NCBI GenBank assembly: GCA_003576845.1
Contig: QEVJ01000011.1
Span: forward strand, 1 to 64,000
Length of the DNA stretch: 64,000 nucleotides
Reading direction: 5' to 3'
Origin: Planctomycetota bacterium
GTDB lineage: Bacteria; Planctomycetota; Planctomycetia; Pirellulales; PLA5
The notes under the pieces were generated by a model that was not told where the DNA came from, did not search any database, and saw nothing but the letters and a program-made list of their open reading frames with translations. The first letter of the stretch is position 1. Every line of letters begins with the position of its first letter. Positions 52,657 through 60,794 of the stretch are shown here, piece after piece. A program made the position numbers and the translations under genes.

Positions 52657-53250
52657 ATGGGATCCAAACGCACGCGGATTACTTCACCTTCTGCGGCCCT
52701 ATTGTCGATCGTGGCGATCATTGCAACGGGATGCGACGCACCGCGCGGATCGCCCGCGCCAAAGATTGACTTTCACAAGGTGCTGCGCTGGCCTTGGGTC
52801 GAGGAAAGCAAGACCGGCACTCCAGGCATCGACTACGGAGAGATTTGGTGTGCCATGGACCGACGCGCCGACGACAAACCGCTCGTCGCAATCTGGTTCG
52901 ATGCCTGGCCCGCGGGGCAGCAGATTGGGCGATCTCGTGGCACGCTTGCGGCAAGCGAACACAAGCAACCCATCCGATTCGACCATGGCAAGGTCGTCAC
53001 CGTCGAATATCGAATGGAAGCCGGTCACGAAGGCATACTCGACTTCCGGATCGACGGCAAGGAATACAATTTGGACTCCGGCCGCCTGTTCCTCATTACG
53101 ATTCGCGAAGGAGCGCCAAGAGCCCTGCAACTCCAGCGAGAACTCGGGCCAGAGGGTATGAAATTCGACGCCGGCTCGATTGGCGCGTCAGCCCACGCGG
53201 ACACGGAAATTCGCGAGTTCTTCAAATCCGCAGCCAAGCACTCGCCATAG
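52657..53250 (+). CDS. hypothetical lipoprotein, 197 aa
   Basis: Begins MGSKRTRITSPSAALLSIVA and reaches a lipobox at IIATGC, so Cys26 is the probable lipid site. The mature part has IDFHKVLRWPWVEESKTGTP, YGEIWCAMDRRADDKPLVAI, VEYRMEAGHEGILDFRIDGK and ends in a helix with FFKSAAKHSP. No family is recognised. Together with the preceding lipoprotein it forms a small accessory pair between the Gfo/Idh gene and a terminator hairpin. Confidence 0.68.
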   Translation: MGSKRTRITSPSAALLSIVAIIATGCDAPRGSPAPKIDFHKVLRWPWVEESKTGTPGIDYGEIWCAMDRRADDKPLVAIWFDAWPAGQQIGRSRGTLAASEHKQPIRFDHGKVVTVEYRMEAGHEGILDFRIDGKEYNLDSGRLFLITIREGAPRALQLQRELGPEGMKFDAGSIGASAHADTEIREFFKSAAKHSP

Positions 53251-53253
53251 AAA

Positions 53254-53288
53254 CAGCCCGCGGAAACGCCAAGCGTCCCCGCGGGCTG
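53254..53288. terminator. hairpin terminator between convergent genes
   Basis: A perfect 10-bp stem (CAGCCCGCGG at 53254-53263, CCGCGGGCTG at 53279-53288) directly follows the lipoprotein stop at 53250 and faces the convergent cytochrome-like gene. The reverse strand has TTT shortly after the stem. Confidence 0.65.
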
Positions 53289-53322
53289 ATGTCGGTTGAC
53301 GGTCTTTGGTTCGCGGGGACGA

Positions 53323-53748
53323 CTACTCGTCGCCGCCCGCATCGGCCGGGGCTTCGACCGGCAGCTTGCCTTCCTTGAGGAGTTCGCCGAAGGTCGGGCC
53401 GCTGCCGTTTTTCATGGCTTCGACCTTGATGAGCGCGTCTTGGATCTTGGCAATGTCCTTCTTGTCCTTCTTGCCGATGAACTTTTCGAGCGCTTTGCCG
53501 TAGGCGTTGTGGTTCTTCTTGCTCACCTTGCCGTCGGGACCTTTGTTCGGGTCGTGGCAGACGTTGCACTTGGCGACCTTGACCGCGGCGGCGATCGCTT
53601 TTTGCTGGTCGGTGCTTTCATCGCCGACATACTTCGCGTCGAACTGTTTCTTGAACTCCGGAAACGCGCTGGCCGTGTTCGGGCGGATCGACGAGAGCGC
53701 GGCCACGGCCAAGAGTCCACAACCGAGCGTCAGACAGACCTTCTTCAT
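53323..53748 (-). CDS. small exported cytochrome-like protein (one CxxCH)
   Basis: 141 aa from the ATG at 53748, with GGAG 8 bases upstream. A TTG at 53763 is in frame but unnecessary. The signal peptide is MKKVCLTLGCGLLAVAALSS ending near TASA. The mature part has FPEFKKQFDAKYVGDEST, AAVKVAKCNVCHDPNKGPDG with the haem-c motif CNVCH, then a lysine-rich helix (AYGKALEKFIGKKDKKDIAK). It is a small periplasmic single-haem protein by inference. A similar-sized CxxCH protein is encoded at 24906, but the motif placement differs. A candidate promoter lies about 160 bases upstream. Confidence 0.8.
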   Translation of the reverse strand: MKKVCLTLGCGLLAVAALSSIRPNTASAFPEFKKQFDAKYVGDESTDQQKAIAAAVKVAKCNVCHDPNKGPDGKVSKKNHNAYGKALEKFIGKKDKKDIAKIQDALIKVEAMKNGSGPTFGELLKEGKLPVEAPADAGGDE

Positions 53749-53906
53749 GCGTCGAATCTCCAAGGATCGCGGGTGAGGTGTCGCTTGCTGGACACCCGGG
53801 GATGCAAGCCCACTCCCGACTTACGAATCGAAGGCGGGACCGGTTCGCCGCAACGCACGCGGACACAACCGGCGAGGAGCAGGCGGCGGGTAGGGTCAAC
53901 TTTTTC

Positions 53907-53935
53907 AGTAAAGCCCGACGGCCGAAAGTTGTCAA
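53907..53935 (-). promoter_or_regulatory. sigma-70-type promoter for the CxxCH protein
   Basis: On the minus strand TTGACA (53930-53935) and TTTACT (53907-53912) are 17 bases apart. The implied leader to the ATG at 53748 is about 155 bases. The -35 is perfect; the -10 matches four of six. Confidence 0.45.
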
Positions 53936-54038
53936 GTTGATCGACGACCCCTCGCGATGGTGGTGTGTCCTCGGTTGTGCGGATTCGCTCGGTGGGTCGC
54001 GGGGCCCAGGGTGCGGTGTTCTGAGGCGCTAACCACTG

Positions 54039-54620
54039 CTAGCAATACTCCGACGCCCACTGGGCCCACTGCTGGGCGATTTCTTTTTCGCTCGGCCCTT
54101 CGCCGCGTTGCTGCCGGCCGGCGTAGATGGTCTCGAAATCCTCGACCGCTTGCCGCGTCGCCAATGCCGCGCTCGGCGCGAGCCGGTCGATGAATAGCAC
54201 GCCGTCGAGGTGGTCCGTTTCGTGCTGAATGACGCGGGCGAGCATCCCTTCGGCTTCTTCGCGGACTTCGTTCCCAGCAAGGTCGTAGGCGTGGATCACG
54301 ATCCGCTCGCTCCGCGTCACGTCGCCGTAAAGCCCGGGCAGGCTCAAGCAGCCCTCCTCGCCGACCTTTTGGCCCTTGGGCTTCGAGATAACGGGATTGA
54401 TGAACACCCGCTGCTGGTCGCGAGCGGCGGGATCGGCTTCGAGATTCGCGACAAAGAACCGCAGCGGCAGGTCGACCTGGTTCGCCGCCAAGCCGACGCC
54501 TTTGGCCGCATACATTAACTCGAACATTTCGTCGACGATTTTCCGCAGCCGCGCGTCGAACCGCCGCAGGGGTTTCGACGTGTGGCGAAGCGTCGGATGG
54601 GGATACTGAATGATCTGCAA
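54039..54620 (-). CDS. def: peptide deformylase
   Basis: 193 aa from TTG 54620, chosen because GGAG is 6 bases upstream and the protein then starts (M)QIIQYPHPTLRHTSKPL like other deformylases. The upstream frame to 54710 is not conserved. It removes the formyl group from nascent proteins. All three motifs are present: GVGLAANQV, EEGCLSLPG and QHETDHLDG, giving the metal ligands Cys, His and His plus the catalytic Glu. No fmt gene follows. Divergent from the VWA gene. Confidence 0.94.
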   Translation of the reverse strand: MQIIQYPHPTLRHTSKPLRRFDARLRKIVDEMFELMYAAKGVGLAANQVDLPLRFFVANLEADPAARDQQRVFINPVISKPKGQKVGEEGCLSLPGLYGDVTRSERIVIHAYDLAGNEVREEAEGMLARVIQHETDHLDGVLFIDRLAPSAALATRQAVEDFETIYAGRQQRGEGPSEKEIAQQWAQWASEYC

Positions 54621-54878
54621 GGTTCGCTCCGCGCGTCGGACCTCAGGGGGCGGGCAATTGGTCGCCGACACAAACAAAACCGGCCCAAACGCAACCGCTT
54701 GGACCGGCACAGACGATTATACGGGCGAGGCGCGCGGGGCCAAGTGCGTTCGGGGGAGGCGCCGTGCATGTTATGCTCCGCGGGGGCGGGGGCATCGGCT
54801 CGTTTCGTTGACCCACTCCTTCGCCAGTTCTAGAATTGTCCGAGCACGGGGTAATCTCCTTCTCGCAAAGGCCTTTCC

Positions 54879-55832
54879 ATGCGTGGCCGTCTTTCGGTGC
54901 CGGCGTGGCTGATTTCGACCGTGCTGCACGTGCTCGGGCTGTTCTTGGCGGCGGCGCTGACGGCGACTGCACCGCGCGGCGCGGCCGACGAACCGGTTCG
55001 AGAAATCGGGATCGTTTTGGCGCAGGATACGGGCGAGAAGCGGGAGTATTTCGAGGCGGAGACGCCGCAGGGCAACGCCGACGCGGACGATCCCGCGGCC
55101 GCCGGAAGCGACGACAGCGGGTCGAGCCTTTCCGCGACGCCGGGCAAGAGCGAATCGCCGCTCGACGCCGAGGACCTGCTGCCCGACGCGCCGGGAGCCA
55201 TTCCCGGCGCGGTGGCCGATGGGCTCGTCGGCAACGCGGGGCAAGCCACCCGCGGCACGGGCGCGAACACGATGATCGGCGGAAGCGCCAAGACCAAAGT
55301 CTTTGGCGTCGAAGGGTCGGGATATAAGTTCGTGTACGTGTTCGACCGCTCGGATAGCATGAGCGAGCCGAACGGGCGTCCGATGTCCGCGGCAAAGGCC
55401 GAACTCGTGGCCAGTCTCCGCAATCTCGACCGCACGCATCAATTTCAGATTATCTTTTTCAACCACGCCGATCCCGTGGTTTTCAACCCCACGGGGCAGA
55501 CCGGCCGGCTGGTATTTGGCGACGACGCGAACCGCAGCCTGGCGGAACGGTTCGTGGCGGGCGTGGCCCCAAATGGCGGCACGAATCCGGAAACGGCGCT
55601 CGTCATGGCCGTGAACATGCGGCCCGACGTGATTTTTTTTCTTACCGACGGCCAGGACCTTACGCTCTCGACGATTGACCGCGTGACGCGGCTCAACCGG
55701 GGCAACGCCTATATCAACGCGATCGAATTCGGCGCGGGACCGGGAAGCCCGAACGCCATGATGCTGCTGCTCGCCCGCCGCAATAACGGGCAGGCGGGGT
55801 ATGTGGATACGACGTCGCTGCGGGGAGAATAG
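54879..55832 (+). CDS. exported VWA domain protein
   Basis: 317 aa. An N-terminal membrane/signal segment (VPAWLISTVLHVLGLFLAAA) is followed by a long low-complexity acidic stretch (about 45-140, DADDPAAAGSDDSGSSLSAT). The VWA domain runs from about 145 to the end: YKFVYVFDRSDSMSEPNGRP with the D-x-S-x-S metal-ion site as DRSDS, FQIIFFNHADPVVF, PNGGTNPETALVMAV and VIFFLTDGQDL. The MIDAS looks complete. TonB-like single-anchor proteins of this sort may take part in envelope complexes. The ECF sigma gene follows after 175 bases. Confidence 0.85.
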   Translation: MRGRLSVPAWLISTVLHVLGLFLAAALTATAPRGAADEPVREIGIVLAQDTGEKREYFEAETPQGNADADDPAAAGSDDSGSSLSATPGKSESPLDAEDLLPDAPGAIPGAVADGLVGNAGQATRGTGANTMIGGSAKTKVFGVEGSGYKFVYVFDRSDSMSEPNGRPMSAAKAELVASLRNLDRTHQFQIIFFNHADPVVFNPTGQTGRLVFGDDANRSLAERFVAGVAPNGGTNPETALVMAVNMRPDVIFFLTDGQDLTLSTIDRVTRLNRGNAYINAIEFGAGPGSPNAMMLLLARRNNGQAGYVDTTSLRGE

Positions 55833-56007
55833 GATTCGGGGTTTGGGGATTCGGGATTCGGGCGTCGCGGCGAGCTTCCGGGCGTTTTTGGTCGCAAAAG
55901 TGTTGCGTCGCAGCCGCGGTAGAGGACAGAATGGAGGCGGTTGCGGGGCGCCGGTCGACGCGGTTCGGCGATCGACCGGTCCGAACGCTTTAACGGAGTG
56001 CGTAGTC

Positions 56008-56652
56008 GTGGACGACGTGCGCGAGCAAGCCGATGCGGCGCTGATGCGCTGTGCCCAGGAGGGACGGGGCGAGGCGTTTGCCGAAATCGCCCGGCGGTAT
56101 CACGGGCCGCTCTTGCGCGTCGCGCGGAGCCGGCTGGTGCGCGAGGATTGGGCCGAAGAGGCGGTGCAAGAGACGCTCATGGCCGCGCTTCGCTCGCGGC
56201 ACACCTACGACGCCAGCCGCGGATTTCGCACCTGGCTGTGGACGATACTTTTGAACCAATGCACGGCCGTCCGGCGACGGCAAAACCGAGCCGGCCGCGT
56301 CGCGAATTGGACCGACCGCGGCGAACCGATCGCCGACGGGCCGGCCGCGATCGAAGAACACGCCGTCGAGCCAGGCGATTCGCCGCTTGCGGCGCTGTTG
56401 TTCAAGGAACGGGCCGAACGGCTCGATCGGTTGCTCGCGGAACTCGGCGAACCGCAGGCCGACGCGCTGCGGCTGCGGTTTTTTGCCGGCCTCAAGTTCC
56501 AAGAGATCGCCGACGCGATGGGCTGTTCGCTGCTCACCGCGAAGAATCGCGTGAAGGCGGGGCTGTTGCGGTTGGCGCGGATGTTGCCGTCGCCTTCGGC
56601 GGCGGGCGATGACGGACAACAACACCCAGACGCGATGTGCGATGCGCCGTGA
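56008..56652 (+). CDS. ECF-type RNA polymerase sigma factor
   Basis: 214 aa from GTG 56008, with CGGAG 9 bases upstream; the longer frame from 55801 covers the GATTCGGG spacer. Region 2: AFAEIARRYHGPLLRVARSR, EDWAEEAVQETLMAALRSRH (D/E-rich core-binding and -10 helix). Region 4: LAELGEPQADALRLRFFAGL, KFQEIADAMGCSLLTAKNRV with the helix-turn-helix. The short linker between is typical of ECF sigmas. The next gene is its probable anti-sigma factor, separated by 100 bases of repeat-like spacer. Confidence 0.92.
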   Translation: MDDVREQADAALMRCAQEGRGEAFAEIARRYHGPLLRVARSRLVREDWAEEAVQETLMAALRSRHTYDASRGFRTWLWTILLNQCTAVRRRQNRAGRVANWTDRGEPIADGPAAIEEHAVEPGDSPLAALLFKERAERLDRLLAELGEPQADALRLRFFAGLKFQEIADAMGCSLLTAKNRVKAGLLRLARMLPSPSAAGDDGQQHPDAMCDAP

Positions 56653-56752
56653 GCGACGAACGGTTGGAATGGTGAATCGAAAACGGTGAATTGTGAATCG
56701 TGAATGCTGCTCCCCGAATCCCGCCCCTGAATCCTGACCCCCGACCCCTGCC

Positions 56753-57394
56753 ATGAACTGCGACCAGGTATTCGATATTCTCACCCGCGGGCCGTTTCCT
56801 TCCGGCGCCGCGAGCGACGCGGCCGTGCAGCGGCATTTGAGCGGATGCGCCGAGTGCCGGCAGTTGGCCGAGGCGCTGCGGCCGGCGCTCGACTTGATTC
56901 ACGAAGCGGTGCCGCCGGAAGAAAGCTGGGGCTTGCCGGGCTATTGGGAGGACGTGCCGCCGGGCGAGCGACCGCGCGAGCAGCCGGTGACGGTGAAGCA
57001 GCGGCCGCAGTTGGCCGTGCGACGGGTACGGTTGCCAAATGAAGCCCGAACGCGGCGGTCGGCGGCGAACGAACGCTGGCGGCTCGCGGCGATCGCGGCC
57101 GTGGCCGGAGCGCTTGCGGCGGTCGCGGTATTGGGGATCGAACGGATCAGCGGCGAGCGAGCGACGGGCGCCGGACCGGCGACCGCCGTGCTGACGCCCA
57201 TCGCCTGGCCGCCGGAGAAGTGCGAGCATGAAACCGTGGCCGTGGCGACGACCGCCGGGCAATTGGCTGCCGAGTTGCGGTCGTGTCGCAATTGTCACGA
57301 CGAGACGCCCACGCCTCATTGGAACAAGCGGCCCGCAACCGTCGATGTGGCCGCCACATGTCTCGTGTGTCACGAGTTCGTCGCACGCGAGTGA
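56753..57394 (+). CDS. anti-sigma factor with zinc finger, one TM helix and two CxxCH motifs outside
   Basis: 213 aa. Residues 1-40 form a ZAS zinc-binding domain, Cys3-x24-His28-x3-Cys32-x2-Cys35 (HLSGCAEC), typical of anti-sigma factors that bind ECF sigmas. A proline-rich linker and one membrane helix (about 108-127, LAAIAAVAGALAAVAVLGI) follow. The outer domain (128-213) ends with two haem-c-type motifs, CRNCH (178-182) and CLVCH (203-207). The gene follows the ECF sigma gene at 56008, so the pair is a membrane-spanning signalling unit. A haem- or redox-responsive outer domain is an inference from the motifs. Confidence 0.82.
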   Translation: MNCDQVFDILTRGPFPSGAASDAAVQRHLSGCAECRQLAEALRPALDLIHEAVPPEESWGLPGYWEDVPPGERPREQPVTVKQRPQLAVRRVRLPNEARTRRSAANERWRLAAIAAVAGALAAVAVLGIERISGERATGAGPATAVLTPIAWPPEKCEHETVAVATTAGQLAAELRSCRNCHDETPTPHWNKRPATVDVAATCLVCHEFVARE

Positions 57395-57411
57395 ACGGCA
57401 CATCGCATCCA

Positions 57412-57458
57412 CAAAAAACTGCCCCGGGGACATCGCTTCAATGCGACGTGCCCGGGGC
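57412..57458 (-). terminator. terminator of the M56/BlaI operon
   Basis: On the minus strand, stem GCCCCGGG (57451-57458) pairs with CCCGGGGC (57421-57428) over 8 bp. It is followed after two or three bases by TTTTTT, the complement of AAAAAA at 57412-57417. It lies 33 bases past the M56 gene stop. Confidence 0.65.
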
Positions 57459-57490
57459 GTGTCGTTCAGTGACGAGTGGACGATCGAGCG

Positions 57491-60169
57491 TTATTTCGCC
57501 CGCTGCTCGATCAGTTCGCGCGTCTTGGTGAGCTCGGCTTCTTTGGCGGCGAGTTCGTCGCGAAGCTTTTCGACTTCCGCCTTGAGCTTGGCCATCTGAG
57601 CCTGAAGCTCGGCCTGGACGAGAGCAAGTTCCGCGGCGCGGCGTTCCGCGAGCTCCGCGAGCTTGGCTTGTTCGGCAGCGCGGGCGGCTTCGAGCTGTTT
57701 GAGTGCCGCCTGCCTCGCCGCCTCTTCTGCTTGGGCACGCTCGGTTCGCTCGGCGAGCGCCCTTGCGACCGCTTCGAGCTTGAGTCGCAGCGCGTCGCCG
57801 GCCTCATGCTGCGCAGCGAGTGCGCGGCGCAGCTCGGCGGACTCGCGCTGCGCTTCCTCGCGACGTTCGGCGTCGGGACGGCGGTCGCCGTCGGGACGAT
57901 CAAGGCGATCGGGACGATCCGGTCGGTCAGGGCGCGGACGTTCGCCTTCGCGCGGAGGTCCATCCGGCCGATCGGGGCGATCGGGACGCGGTCGATCGCC
58001 GACTCGCGGCGGGCCGTCGGGCCGGTCTGGGCGATCGGGGCGGCCCGGTCGGTCCGGGCGCTCGCGCGGCGGCGGATCGCGGAAGCCGGGCCCGGGCCGG
58101 TCGCCTTCCGGACGATCGCGCAAGGTCCGCATCAGTTCTTCGTGCTCGCGGCTCAGACGCTCCGCGAGGTCGGGCATCCCGGCTGCGCGAAGATGCTCGA
58201 TCGCCGCTCGGAGATGTCGGGCTCGCTCGACTTGCTCGGGACGAGGACGCCGCGGTTCGCCGCCTTCACGATCGGGACGGTCGCCGCGCGGCCGGTCGCC
58301 TTCCGGTCGCTCGCGATCCGGACGCTCACGGTCGGAACGTTCGCGATCCGGTCTCTCGCGATCCGGTCTCTCGCGATCCGGTCTCTCGCGATCGGGTCGA
58401 TCACGATCGGGTCGATCGCGGCCCGGACGATCGCCTTCGCGGCGCTCGCCTTCGCCCCGCAGCTCGCGGAGGCGATTCGCGAGACGCTCGGCCTGCTGGC
58501 TGAGTTCGCGCGATTCGTCGGGATTGCGGTCGCCCAGCTCGCGGAGCCGGTTGCGAATGCGCTCGACGCGGGCTTCGATTTCGCGGGCTTCGCGCCGGCG
58601 AGCTTCCGCGCGCTCGTCGCCTTCGCGTTCGCCTTCGGGACGGTCGCGGCGCGGCGGCGCGTCGATGCGGCGCTCGCCTTCGCGCGGGCGGTCGCCTTCG
58701 CGTTCGCCCTCACCTTCGCGGCGGGGTCCCTCGCGCTCTTCTTCATCGTCTTGTTGGACGACGGCGACGGTTGTCGCGCCCGCGGCAAGTTCCGCGGCGG
58801 GCGTGTCGGCCGCGGCCGAACCGCCGGCGAACATGGCCAGGGCGACGCCGCACAGCGACTGTCGCCAGGTAGCGGCAAAGGTTTTCATTTCGGATTCTCC
58901 TGGGGTCGAGGAAAGGTGGGATCGTTGCGCGTAACAGACCGACAGCAAAACGGCGACCGCCGCCGCGCCGCAGGCCGCGCGGGCGACGGCAAGTTTGCCG
59001 TTCGATACGGGACGCCAAGGCCGTTCGCATTCCGAAAGCAGCCGTTCGACGCGGCGCCCAAGCGACGAGCGGAACTCGCCGTCCGCGCCGTACGCGGCAA
59101 CCGCGCGGCGGCGGGCGAGTCGCTTGCCCAGCACCACGAGCGCCGACGCAAGATGTTCCGCGCCGCCGGGAACCGCGCGGCTGGCTTCGTCGGCGACCAA
59201 TTCGCTCGCCTCGATCAAGCGGCGGCGAACGAACCACGCAGCGGGATGCCACCACAGCGCCGCGACCAGCACGTCCGCGAGCGTTCGCCACAGCGGATCG
59301 CCCGCCGCCAGATGCGCGAGCTCGTGCGCAAGCATCGCGCGGCGCTCATCCGCGGTGAAACGTCGCGAGAAATCGGCGGGCAAACCGATCGTCGGCCGCA
59401 CGACGCCGAAGGCGAGCGGCGACGTTCCCGACGGAAGACCGACGAGACGGACCGGGCGGCGATAACGGAATAAGGCCGCAAGCTGGCGCACGCCGCTTGC
59501 GGTTGCGGCGTCTGCATCCGCGTATTCCGGCAACTGGCGGACCAGGGCGCTCATCCCGCGGCAAGCCAGCAGCGCGCGAACGAACAGCAGCATCGTTCCG
59601 GCCAACCAGACCATGCCGAACGCCGCAACGGCGCGCGCTGCGACGTCGTTTTCGTCGGCGCGGCTCGGATCGGCGCCGGATGCAATCGGCGGCACGGCGA
59701 CTGCCTGTCCGACGTGCGGCAGCGTCTCGGCGGGCCGTATCGCCGCAGCCCAACTCGCGGAAAACTCGGCGAACGAGCCATCGTCGGATTCATTCAGGCG
59801 GGCCAGCCGGTCGTCGCCGAATGGGAGCGTCGCATCGGCGAGCGGCGCGATGGTCGCCGCCAATTCGTCGTCGTGCTTCGCAGAATCGCGATGCGAATGT
59901 GCCACGGTTTCGGTCGGCGGTTCCGCACCTGCTTGAACGGCCGCTTGAAATGCCGCAAGCGACGCCTGGCCGATGCCGCTCAGTTCGAGCGCGCAGAATC
60001 CGAGCGTGGCGACGATGGCGACTTGCCAGACGGTGCGGCGGACGAGCGACGACGCGAACGTGTGCGAAACGGCGAGCGCGGCAATCGCAACGGCGAACGC
60101 CGCGGCCGCGATGCCGAAAACGGCGCTGGATCCCGCGGCCGAAAGGTCGAACCACAGGTTGTCGCTCAT
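57491..60169 (-). CDS. M56 (BlaR1-type) metallopeptidase fused in frame to an RPD-repeat, coiled-coil secreted part
   Basis: 892 aa in one frame. Residues 1-427: membrane helices (AVFGIAAAAFAVAIAALAVS, VAAFGMVWLAGTMLLFVRAL) and the gluzincin motif HELAH at about 282-286, followed by LWWHPAAWFVRRRLIEASEL and the final helix. This is the BlaR1/MecR1 peptidase. At residue 428 (ATG 58888) a new signal-like start MKTFAATWRQSLCGVALAMF is preceded by AGGAG, 8 bases away; no stop intervenes. The second part has an acidic/Arg stretch, about 20 RPDR/RPDRE repeats encoded partly by 15-bp tandem units (about 58336-58400), and a 110-residue Ala/Glu coiled coil. BlaI precedes it. Confidence 0.78.
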   Translation of the reverse strand: MSDNLWFDLSAAGSSAVFGIAAAAFAVAIAALAVSHTFASSLVRRTVWQVAIVATLGFCALELSGIGQASLAAFQAAVQAGAEPPTETVAHSHRDSAKHDDELAATIAPLADATLPFGDDRLARLNESDDGSFAEFSASWAAAIRPAETLPHVGQAVAVPPIASGADPSRADENDVAARAVAAFGMVWLAGTMLLFVRALLACRGMSALVRQLPEYADADAATASGVRQLAALFRYRRPVRLVGLPSGTSPLAFGVVRPTIGLPADFSRRFTADERRAMLAHELAHLAAGDPLWRTLADVLVAALWWHPAAWFVRRRLIEASELVADEASRAVPGGAEHLASALVVLGKRLARRRAVAAYGADGEFRSSLGRRVERLLSECERPWRPVSNGKLAVARAACGAAAVAVLLSVCYAQRSHLSSTPGESEMKTFAATWRQSLCGVALAMFAGGSAAADTPAAELAAGATTVAVVQQDDEEEREGPRREGEGEREGDRPREGERRIDAPPRRDRPEGEREGDERAEARRREAREIEARVERIRNRLRELGDRNPDESRELSQQAERLANRLRELRGEGERREGDRPGRDRPDRDRPDRERPDRERPDRERPDRERSDRERPDRERPEGDRPRGDRPDREGGEPRRPRPEQVERARHLRAAIEHLRAAGMPDLAERLSREHEELMRTLRDRPEGDRPGPGFRDPPPRERPDRPGRPDRPDRPDGPPRVGDRPRPDRPDRPDGPPREGERPRPDRPDRPDRLDRPDGDRRPDAERREEAQRESAELRRALAAQHEAGDALRLKLEAVARALAERTERAQAEEAARQAALKQLEAARAAEQAKLAELAERRAAELALVQAELQAQMAKLKAEVEKLRDELAAKEAELTKTRELIEQRAK

Positions 60170-60252
60170 GCCGCACCTCGGTACACGTTCGCGATCGAGT
60201 TGTCCGTCGATGGAGGGCTGCTTGGCTTGCGATCCGCTTGCGGCCGGCTCGG

Positions 60253-60669
60253 TCAGGACGCGCCGCGCTTGCGGCTCCGCTTGTGGCGGCGAATCGTCTG
60301 CTCGATCTGGTCGAGCTCCGCGGGGCTGATTTCGCGGGCTTCCAGTAGGTGACTTACCGTGCTCGCCAGGTTGCCGTCGAATAACCGATCGACCAGGTCG
60401 TCGGTCATGCCGCGGGTGACTTCCTGCTCGGTCGCGAGCGGGCGGAACACGAACCGCCGACCCTGGCCTTCACCGGAGGGTTCGCTGTGCGCGACGAGTC
60501 CGCGGTCTTCCATTTTGCGGAGCATCGTGGCGACCGTGGTGTAGGCGAGCCGCAGCGGCGAAAGTTGCTCGTGCACGTCGGCAACGGTCGCCGCGCCGAG
60601 CCGCCAGAGCACTTTCATGATCGCCAGTTGCAGGTCGCCCAGGCGATAGATGCGGTCGTCGGAGGACAT
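60253..60669 (-). CDS. BlaI/MecI/CopY family repressor
   Basis: 138 aa. The N-terminal winged helix has RLGDLQLAIMKVLWRLGAAT, VADVHEQLSPLRLAYTTVATM, LRKMEDRGLVAHSEPSGEGQ and GRRFVFRPLATEQEVTRGMT. The C-terminal dimer helix follows. In related systems the M56 peptidase cleaves this repressor when it senses a signal, freeing the promoter. The M56 gene lies 83 bases downstream on the same strand. Two dyads overlap and follow its promoter (60728-60754), so autoregulation is likely. No beta-lactamase gene is near; the signal is unknown. Confidence 0.92.
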   Translation of the reverse strand: MSSDDRIYRLGDLQLAIMKVLWRLGAATVADVHEQLSPLRLAYTTVATMLRKMEDRGLVAHSEPSGEGQGRRFVFRPLATEQEVTRGMTDDLVDRLFDGNLASTVSHLLEAREISPAELDQIEQTIRRHKRSRKRGAS

Positions 60670-60727
60670 TTGTCGGGGGTCGGGATTCAGATTTCGGGAT
60701 TCGGGGAAGACTGCTCGCGGATGCCGA

Positions 60728-60767
60728 TTACCTGGGTAATACTACCACGGTAGTTTTTTCGCGTCAA
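60728..60767 (-). promoter_or_regulatory. blaI promoter with two operator dyads
   Basis: Minus-strand -35 TTGACG (60762-60767) and -10 TAGTAT (60739-60744) are 17 bases apart. Dyad 1, ACTACC-AC-GGTAGT (60741-60754), covers the -10 and spacer. Dyad 2, TTACC-TG-GGTAA (60728-60739), lies just downstream, its centre 14 bp away. Both share the half-site TACC/GGTA, as expected for tandem repressor sites. Confidence 0.7.
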
Positions 60768-60794
60768 GCAGGTTTCCCAATCGCCGCCGGGCAT

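Noticed and set aside
58336-58400. 15-bp tandem units considered as CRISPR or integron repeat
   Set aside because: The units are contiguous with no spacers and encode RPDR repeats in frame.
57476-59473. 665-aa plus-strand open frame
   Set aside because: Antisense shadow of the RPD-repeat region; its regular composition comes from the 15-bp repeats on the other strand.
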